40,939 bases of DNA from Bradyrhizobium manausense (GTDB lineage: Bacteria; Pseudomonadota; Alphaproteobacteria; Rhizobiales; Xanthobacteraceae), in NCBI RefSeq assembly GCF_001440035.1, contig NZ_LJYG01000091.1:1-40939 (forward strand), in the 5' to 3' direction. Every line of letters begins with the position of its first letter. Within the stretch, counting starts at the first letter, position 1. This document shows positions 35,519-40,939 of the stretch, in pieces. The notes under the pieces are model-generated. The model was not told where the DNA came from. It searched no databases and worked only from the letters and a program-made list of their open reading frames with translations. The translations under genes were made by a program, and so were the position numbers.

Positions 35519-36940
35519 ATGCTGAGGAACACAAAACCGGTTTGGGAGTGCATTGAATCTCACAAAACGAAATTTTTCGGTTTAAGCGACCGGATTTGGG
35601 GGCGGCCCGAAGAGAACTATCAGGAATTCTTCGCATTCAACGAACATCGCCAGACGCTCGCCTTGGAAGGCTTTACCGTCTCAGAAGCGATGGCGGGAAT
35701 ACCAACAGCAGTGATGGGTGAAGCGGGTAAAGGCGGCCCTGTTATCGCGATCCTTGGTGAATACGACGCGCTGCCCGGTTTGAGCCAGGAAGCAGGCGTG
35801 GCGGAACAGAGGCCGGTCGTTCCGGGCGGTTCAGGCCACGGCTGCGGTCATAATATGCTGGGCTCGGCCTCCCTGCTGGCTGCGGTGGCGGTGAAGGATT
35901 GGCTAGCGCAAGCTGGGCTGCCGGGGCGAGTGCGTTATTATGGCTGCCCTGCGGAAGAGGGTGGATCTGGCAAGAGCTTTTTGGTTCGCGCTGGCGCGTT
36001 CGATGATGTCGACACTGCGATTTGTTGGCACCCCTCAGCCTTTACCGGCGTGTGGCCTGCGGCTTCGCTCGCGTGTGCGGAATTCGAATTCACGTTTTAC
36101 GGTCGCGCCGCCCACGCCGCGGCGGCACCGCATCTTGGGCGAAGCGCGCTCGATGCCGTGGAGCTCATGAGCGTAGGGGTGAATTATATGCGCGAGCACA
36201 TGCCCTCCTCGGCTCGCGTGCACTACGCTCTTGTGGATGGTGGAGGTATCGCGCCAAACGTAGTGCAGCCGCGTGCCGTTGTGCGTCATCTCGTTCGGGC
36301 ACTTAAGCTCAATGAAATGTGGGGTCTGGTCGAGTGGGTCAAGAAGATCGCGGAGGGCGCGGCGCTGATGACAGAGACCAGGGTGGAGATGAAACAGCTT
36401 TCGGGCGAGGCGAACTTGGTTCCTAACGCTCCCTTGGAAGAAGCCATGCATGCTAACCTGATGCAACTGGGCGGAGTGGAGTTTGACAGTTTTGATATGG
36501 AGTTCGCCCGAAGCATCCAAAGCACTCTCCCGCCGGACGATATTCGTTCGGCATATGGCCGGCATGGTTTGCCGGTGAGCTCAGACCCTCTCAGCAGCCA
36601 AATCTACCCCCCGGAGGGCTCTCGCACTGACTCACTGGGCTCCACGGACGTAGGAACCGTGAGCTGGGTCGTTCCTACGGTGCAGTGCTTAGTCTCAAGC
36701 TATGCGATCGGTACGCCAGGTCATTCCTGGCAGCTGGTTGCGCAAGGCAAATCCCCCGCTGCTCACAAAGGAATCGCCTTCGCGGCGAAAGCTATGGCTG
36801 GCGTGGCCGCAGACGTTCTTTCGGATCCCGCGCTCCTTGCTGCGGCGAAAGAAGCACTTGAGGGTTATCGCAAAGACAACGAGTTCAAAAATCCTATAGG
36901 ACCAGAAACGGCCCCCCCGCTCTCCATGGCCGCAAAATGA
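35519..36940 (+). CDS. M20 family metallo-amidohydrolase, AbgB-like
   Basis: 473 residues; ATG 35519 with GAGG seven bases upstream. Metal and substrate motifs: ILGEYDALPGLSQEAG (79-94), GSGHGCGHNMLGSA (105-118) with the metal-binding Cys/His, CPAEEGGSGKSFLV with the catalytic Glu pair, ICWHPSAFT, dimerisation-domain FTFYGRAAHAAAAPHLGRSA, VDGGGIAPNVVQ, and the late SLGSTDVGTVSWVVPT and GTPGHSWQL. This pattern is that of AbgB, the p-aminobenzoyl-glutamate hydrolase subunit, and of related amidohydrolases that free an amine from an N-acyl amino acid. No AbgA partner is present. The downstream RidA and FAD oxidoreductase genes are 620 bp away. Confidence 0.92.
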   Translation: MLRNTKPVWECIESHKTKFFGLSDRIWGRPEENYQEFFAFNEHRQTLALEGFTVSEAMAGIPTAVMGEAGKGGPVIAILGEYDALPGLSQEAGVAEQRPVVPGGSGHGCGHNMLGSASLLAAVAVKDWLAQAGLPGRVRYYGCPAEEGGSGKSFLVRAGAFDDVDTAICWHPSAFTGVWPAASLACAEFEFTFYGRAAHAAAAPHLGRSALDAVELMSVGVNYMREHMPSSARVHYALVDGGGIAPNVVQPRAVVRHLVRALKLNEMWGLVEWVKKIAEGAALMTETRVEMKQLSGEANLVPNAPLEEAMHANLMQLGGVEFDSFDMEFARSIQSTLPPDDIRSAYGRHGLPVSSDPLSSQIYPPEGSRTDSLGSTDVGTVSWVVPTVQCLVSSYAIGTPGHSWQLVAQGKSPAAHKGIAFAAKAMAGVAADVLSDPALLAAAKEALEGYRKDNEFKNPIGPETAPPLSMAAK

Positions 36941-37560
36941 AGATAAACTTGTACGGCTACTTCAGACCACCAGTTTGTCCAACGTGCGCCCCCTTAGAGC
37001 GCTGGGTATGCTCCGTTGCTCACGGAAGCTGGCTAGGCAAAAATCAGGCTCTCGCTGGCGAATACGCGGGGTAACCACGAGCCGGAACAGGCCGTTTTGC
37101 TAGTTTAAGTGTCTGCCGTTCCTTGGAAGCTCCACGCTGAACTCGCAATCGCATCCCGTCGGCGAATCTGAAGAAGAAGTTTGCAAGCTGTCGGCGGTTG
37201 GCGAAAGCTCGCCATCTCAAGCTTGTATCGTCAAAACTGCGTGCAGGAAAAACTGCTGCCGGATCTCCCGTTTGGTATCACTTTACGTCTGAGCCGGAGA
37301 AGAGCGCCACGTTCTGACCTGTGCACAAAAACAGCGGAAATCTCTGCCACATTGCGGAATTGCGACCCCAACCGCTCGATACATGTAAGGCTAATGATTC
37401 AGCCCAACCCACAACGATCGAGCGTCCTGGCATTCAGGACTGGGCCATCCACCAGTTGGGATTCAACACGTGCGGGAGGTTGGCGTGGAGACAGCCTGCT
37501 GGCCGTATGACGAACGGCTGATGTCATCGGTGGCTGCGCACCACACCTGAAGGAACGCAC
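36941..37560. other. gene-free stretch between M20 and RidA genes
   Basis: About 620 bases; short open frames on both strands have no motifs. It should contain the promoter of the RidA-oxidoreductase pair, but I could not identify convincing -35/-10 elements. Confidence 0.5.
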
Positions 37561-37944
37561 ATGACGACAACCATTGAGCGATTCGAAACGGGCCCACGTA
37601 TGAGCAGGATCGTGCGCCACAATGGCCTGGCGTATCTGTGCGGGCAGACAGCTGCGAGCGGTGTCGGAGACGTGGCCCAACAAACACAGGAGGCCTTGGC
37701 TCGCGTAGATGGGTTGCTCGCGCGGGCGGGAACCGACAAGACCCGTATCCTGTCGGCGCTTATCCACTTGCGCTCAATGAGCGATTTCAGATCAATGAAT
37801 ACAGTCTGGGAAGCTTGGATGCCTATTGGTGCGGCCCCGGCGCGCACTACTGTGGGGGCCGCGCTGGCCGCGCCCGAACTACCTGTCGAGGTATCCATCG
37901 TCGCGGTGGCCAATGGTACGGTTGCTTCACCTGCTGGAGGCTGA
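37561..37944 (+). CDS. RidA family (YjgF/UK114) enamine/imine deaminase
   Basis: 127 residues; ATG 37561 with AAGGA six bases upstream. Recognisable by RIVRHNGLAYLCGQTA near the N-terminus, TQEALARVDGLLARAGTDKT, and PARTTVGAALAAPELPVEVS, where the Arg of ARTTVG is the substrate-carboxylate-binding residue of active RidA. RidA proteins hydrolyse 2-imino acids to 2-oxo acids and ammonium. Its stop is one base from the start of an FAD-dependent amino-acid/amine oxidoreductase, whose immediate product would be such an imine, so the pairing makes biochemical sense. Confidence 0.93.
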   Translation: MTTTIERFETGPRMSRIVRHNGLAYLCGQTAASGVGDVAQQTQEALARVDGLLARAGTDKTRILSALIHLRSMSDFRSMNTVWEAWMPIGAAPARTTVGAALAAPELPVEVSIVAVANGTVASPAGG

Positions 37945-37945
37945 G

Positions 37946-39250
37946 ATGTTAAACACCAAGCATTTGACCCAGTATCATACCCGTAGCGGATGGAATGCTC
38001 TGCTGCCTCCACGCGCACCGCGCGATCAGAAGCCGGCGAATACTCGCTTTGCTTCGATCGTGATCGGAGCGGGGTACACTGGGTTGGCAGCAGCCCGCCG
38101 CACCGCCGAACTTGAATCGGCCAAGGAAGTGCTCGTGCTGAATGCGTCGGAAATTGGCGAAGGACCGTCCGGGCGCAATTCCGGTTTTGCGTCGATCTTC
38201 CCATCCAAGCCGACAGCGAATGAATACGGTTCTGCAGACGATGACGCGATCCGCAAGGTCCGAATATCCATGGCCGGACAGGAGTGGCTTCGCTTGTTGA
38301 TCCGGGAACATAACATCGATTGCGACTGGGACGAAGAGTCGCTGCGGATCAATGCCGCGGCGACGCCTGAGGGTGCCGTGGCTGCCGGAGATTGGCTGCA
38401 GTCACTGCGCAGGTGGGGCTTCAACTGTAGGGTTCTGAACGACGAGGAACGTGTGGCCCAGCTCGGGACCGACTACTACTCAACGGCTTTCGATGTCCGC
38501 CCTCGTGCACTCGTTCAACCTGCCGCCCTAATCCGCGGGCTGGCAGGAAGCCTGCCGGCGAACGTGACGTTACTCGAGAGAACACTCGTGACGCGCGTCG
38601 AAGGCAATGGACCGTTTAAAGTCCATAGTACGAAGGGCAGTTTCACGGCTGACCGACTGTTTATCGCCAACAATGGGCAGGCCAGGGATCTTGGGATCCT
38701 TCCCGATCGCACCGTCACCATCCTGACGTATGCCGCACTCACGCCGCGCCTAGATGTGGACGAGCTCACCAAGCTCGGTGCCGCACCGATCTGGGGGATG
38801 ACGCCTATCAACAGCATGGGCATGACTATGCGCAAGCTGAAAGACCGCTTCCTCGTGCGAAGCATGTCTTCATACGGCAGGGAGACCGATCCAAAGACTG
38901 TACGCGAGGAACTGACTCGTCTGTACCGCAACCGCTACCCTCGCATGAGCTCACACGAGTTTGAGTACGTCTGGGGGGGCGCCATGGCGTTCAGTGGGAA
39001 TGGTGGCTTTTATTTCGGCGAAGCGAGGCCCGGCATATTCGGCGCTGTCGGCTGCAACGCCACGGGCGTGGTGAAGGGCACGATTCATGGCAAGTTACTT
39101 GCCGAGTTAGCTTGCGGTTCACAGTCGGAGCTCTTGACTGATCGCCTAAGGCAGACCGGACCCAACTGGTTGCCGCCGGAGCCATTCCGCGGCATTGGCG
39201 CCATGTCCCGCATCGCTTGGCTACGGCATAAGGCCGGGCGTGAATACTGA
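37946..39250 (+). CDS. FAD-dependent oxidoreductase, DAO/gamma-glutamylputrescine-oxidase-like
   Basis: 434 residues; ATG 37946 one base after the RidA stop, with GGAGG five bases upstream (inside RidA). An N-terminal tail (YHTRSGWNALLPPRAPRDQ) precedes the FAD motif FASIVIGAGYTGLAAARRTA (36-55), as in PuuB/OrdL-like oxidases; then VLNASEIGEGPSGRNSGFAS, VRPRALVQPAALIRGLAGSL (substrate-domain entry), and near the end GGAMAFSGNGGFYFGEARPG and GCNATGVVKGTIHGKLLAEL. It would oxidise an amine or amino acid to an imine. It lacks a signal peptide, so it acts in the cytoplasm, consistent with the coupled RidA. Confidence 0.92.
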   Translation: MLNTKHLTQYHTRSGWNALLPPRAPRDQKPANTRFASIVIGAGYTGLAAARRTAELESAKEVLVLNASEIGEGPSGRNSGFASIFPSKPTANEYGSADDDAIRKVRISMAGQEWLRLLIREHNIDCDWDEESLRINAAATPEGAVAAGDWLQSLRRWGFNCRVLNDEERVAQLGTDYYSTAFDVRPRALVQPAALIRGLAGSLPANVTLLERTLVTRVEGNGPFKVHSTKGSFTADRLFIANNGQARDLGILPDRTVTILTYAALTPRLDVDELTKLGAAPIWGMTPINSMGMTMRKLKDRFLVRSMSSYGRETDPKTVREELTRLYRNRYPRMSSHEFEYVWGGAMAFSGNGGFYFGEARPGIFGAVGCNATGVVKGTIHGKLLAELACGSQSELLTDRLRQTGPNWLPPEPFRGIGAMSRIAWLRHKAGREY

Positions 39251-39824
39251 GTTTGTTGATTTTCGACAAAGGGTGCTACTGCCCCCCTCGTAATATTACG
39301 GATGAGCTTAGGATGCGCACGTAAATCGCCCGATTTGGGAGCCTGATGACGTTGTCCCGAGAAAGAGTCCGCGGCGAGATAGGTCGGATGGCAACTTGTG
39401 AGACGGCAGCGTCTAGCGGACGGGCGTGCCCTTTTGATGACTTTAGACTAGTCCTCGGCTTACTTTAGTCGCCAAGACGTGACTTCAACGCAGGCGTCAA
39501 CCGGAGAGCAGCAAAGTGCGGGAGCGTCAATCGCGCCCGAATGCATCGTGCGTGTGCGCCAGATCGTTAAGTAGTCGTCTGTTCTTTAATCGCGGGCACG
39601 GTGTCAACCCCGATTAGACAAAAATCATCCACTGCCGGGTTCATGGTTCTTTCCGCGGTCGTCTCTACAGCCGCCGCATGATGGCGTTCAAGAGGTGTGC
39701 ATCTCGATGTGAAGAGCGCGGTGCGTAACGCCCGCAGGGACGACTTCGAGATTGCCAACACCTTCGTCCCGGCAGGGACGCTTGTTCCGCCGGAGGCGGA
39801 TCTGGGTGTCGGTTTAGGGTTACT
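39251..39824. other. intergenic region including the probable IS110 3' flank
   Basis: About 570 bases. A perfect 12-bp palindrome CGTAATATTACG lies at 39289-39300, about 40 bp after the oxidoreductase stop. Nearer the transposase, complementary segments such as GTCCC/GGGAC (around 39765-39780) suggest local structure. No gene is supportable; the IS110 end lies somewhere here, but IS110 elements lack clear terminal repeats and I cannot fix it. Confidence 0.45.
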
Positions 39825-40850
39825 TCATGCGGCGCGCATCTCTGCCTGGAACTCAGTGCCGTCGGTCCAGATGGAGTGGAGGATGACAGCCATTTTGCGA
39901 GCAACGGCAACCTTCGTCTTTTTGGCGCCGATCCTTTTTGTCAGTTTGCTGCCCCAGCGCTTGAGCGCAGAACCTCGCCTGACAACGGTCAGCAGGACGT
40001 TCGCGGCTTCGAACAGATAAGTCCGAACCTGATGGTTGCCGCGTTTGGAGATGCGGCCAGTGCGGTCGATCTCGCCGGATTGATGACGTCTTGGTGTCAG
40101 GCCGAGATAGGCACCAACGTCGGCGGAATGTCTGAAGCGAGCGGGGTTGTCGATGGTAACGACGAAGGCCAGAGCGGTCAGGGGACCGATACCGGGAACG
40201 GTCATCATTCGCCGAACAGTTTGGTCACCCTTCGCCATCACCAGAAGTTCTCGATCAAATTTTTCAATTTGCTCGGTCAAACAGGACTGAGCAAGGAGTA
40301 GCGGCGCGAAAATACTTTGCAAATCCGGCGATTCAGCGAGGACGGCGTTGACTTTGCGAGCCAGATTGGTCGAACCGGCCCTGCCGAGCAATATTCCCAG
40401 CCCCTTACAAAGACCACGCATCTGGTTGTCGAGGTCACGCCGCAGATCCACCAGCTTGCTTCGAGCCGCCAGCATCGAACGGGTTTTCCAGCTCTCCGCC
40501 CCCTTCACGGCAGCTTCCCGGTACCATCCCATGCGGGCCATTTCGGCCAATCCCTTGGCATCGTTTTGATCCGACTTGTTGATACGCATTGATAACGCCG
40601 CGTTGGCGTGACGCGCATCAAGGCAAATCACCGGAAAGCCCAGTGCCCTGAGTTGATGCCAAAGCCAATTGGATAGCGAGCCCGTTTCAAAGACGATCCG
40701 CTCAGCATTGCCGGCATGACGCCTTAGGAGCTCAGCGATCGCCTCCGGATTGGTCGGCGCACAACCTTCGAATGTCACGCCGCCGGCCTGGTCCAAAACG
40801 CAAATGCTGGTTTCTTCCATAGAGATGTCCAGACCAACGTACTGCTTCAT
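39825..40850 (-). CDS. IS110 family transposase (DEDD recombinase)
   Basis: 341 residues, full length. Start at 40850 with AGGAG seven bases upstream. The N-terminal RuvC-like DEDD domain shows MKQYVGLDISMEETSICVLD (first Asp), RIVFETGSLSNWLWHQL (Glu), VICLDARHANAALSMRINKS then DQNDAKGLAEMARMGWY (Asp pair). The C-terminal Transposase_20 domain shows MMTVPGIGPLTALAFVVTID, then ADVGAYLGLTPRRHQSGEID, where the Ser of HQSGE is the catalytic nucleophile of bridge-RNA-guided IS110 recombinases. No frameshift, so the element may be active. Its 5' noncoding flank runs past the right edge. Confidence 0.94.
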   Translation of the reverse strand: MKQYVGLDISMEETSICVLDQAGGVTFEGCAPTNPEAIAELLRRHAGNAERIVFETGSLSNWLWHQLRALGFPVICLDARHANAALSMRINKSDQNDAKGLAEMARMGWYREAAVKGAESWKTRSMLAARSKLVDLRRDLDNQMRGLCKGLGILLGRAGSTNLARKVNAVLAESPDLQSIFAPLLLAQSCLTEQIEKFDRELLVMAKGDQTVRRMMTVPGIGPLTALAFVVTIDNPARFRHSADVGAYLGLTPRRHQSGEIDRTGRISKRGNHQVRTYLFEAANVLLTVVRRGSALKRWGSKLTKRIGAKKTKVAVARKMAVILHSIWTDGTEFQAEMRAA

Positions 40851-40871
40851 AGCGCGGCTCCTTTTCGATTT

Positions 40872-40918
40872 GCTGACGCCGATCGTACCGATCCTCGTGT
40901 TCTCAAGAAGACGTCAGC
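40872..40918 (-). ncRNA. structured leader of the IS110 element, bridge RNA candidate (partial)
   Basis: Outer inverted repeat GCTGACG (40872-40878) / CGTCAGC (40912-40918) encloses a second hairpin GATCG-TAC-CGATC (40881-40893). The structure begins 21 bp upstream of the transposase start, in the noncoding left end where IS110-group elements such as IS621 encode their bridge RNA. The full RNA would extend beyond the window. Inference from position and symmetry, not from a covariance match. Confidence 0.35.
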
Positions 40919-40939
40919 CGCGATTACGCCATGTGAAGA

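Noticed and set aside
1..40939. CRISPR arrays, tRNA or rRNA genes, nod boxes
   Set aside because: No regularly spaced repeats, cloverleaf or rRNA sequence was noticed on reading, and no convincing nod box; no computational scan was possible.

Overview
The window looks like an accessory, island-type segment of a GC-rich alphaproteobacterial chromosome or megaplasmid, most likely from Bradyrhizobium or a close Rhizobiales relative. This rests on recalled protein resemblance, not a search: an alphaproteobacterial Porin_2-type porin with the usual two N-terminal cysteines, a DUF6894-like protein, Rhizobiales-style IS66, IS5, IS630 and IS110 elements, and many amine and amino-acid catabolism genes. 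I saw no rRNA, tRNA, CRISPR array, phage structural gene or nodulation/nitrogen-fixation gene.

Layout. 1-2260: two overlapping tyrosine recombinase genes on the minus strand, probably part of a recombinase-in-trio (RIT) element cut by the left edge; the upstream one is frameshifted. It abuts an IS66 transposase tail (2272-2409). 2708-3076: a mosaic scar, an oxidoreductase N-terminus fused to a second copy of the 3' end of the downstream acetoacetate-decarboxylase-like gene. 3184-10929: the best preserved operon, all minus strand: periplasmic binding protein, ATPase and fused double permease of a PotABCD-like transporter, then an acetoacetate-decarboxylase-like protein, a P5C-dehydrogenase-like aldehyde dehydrogenase and a glutamate-semialdehyde-aminomutase-like class III aminotransferase. 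11-16.5 kb: decayed DNA, a DUF6894-like gene, a large porin with terminator, a divergent MarR regulator with a candidate operator, and an alpha/beta-hydrolase-fold protein lacking the catalytic motifs.

16.7-20 kb: a 5'-truncated IS630, an SDR dehydrogenase, an M20 peptidase stub, and a broken IS5-type transposase overlapping a small conserved protein. 20.1-28.3 kb: a second catabolic cluster on the minus strand (frameshifted succinate-semialdehyde-dehydrogenase-like gene, TPP enzyme, SDR, class III aminotransferase, aldehyde dehydrogenase) with a divergent Lrp/AsnC regulator. 28.9-33.6 kb: MFS pseudogene with several frameshifts, intact alanine dehydrogenase with a perfect terminator, remnant of a peptide ABC ATPase, and a family 5 solute-binding protein frameshifted in a G tract. 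33.7-35.5 kb: mostly gene-free, with an IS66 fragment. 35.5-39.3 kb (plus strand): AbgB-like M20 amidohydrolase, then RidA and an FAD-dependent amine/amino-acid oxidoreductase one base apart. 39.8-40.9 kb: IS110 transposase whose leader has nested stem-loops and may be part of a bridge RNA.

Together the intact genes suggest import of a polyamine-like or amino-acid-like compound, removal of its amino groups (transaminases, FAD oxidase plus imine deaminase, alanine dehydrogenase to recycle alanine when pyruvate is the acceptor), and oxidation of the resulting aldehydes. The substrates cannot be read from the sequence. The adc/ALDH/aminotransferase/transporter operon is the best candidate for an undescribed pathway; the IS110 leader and the RIT element are the most interesting mobile features.
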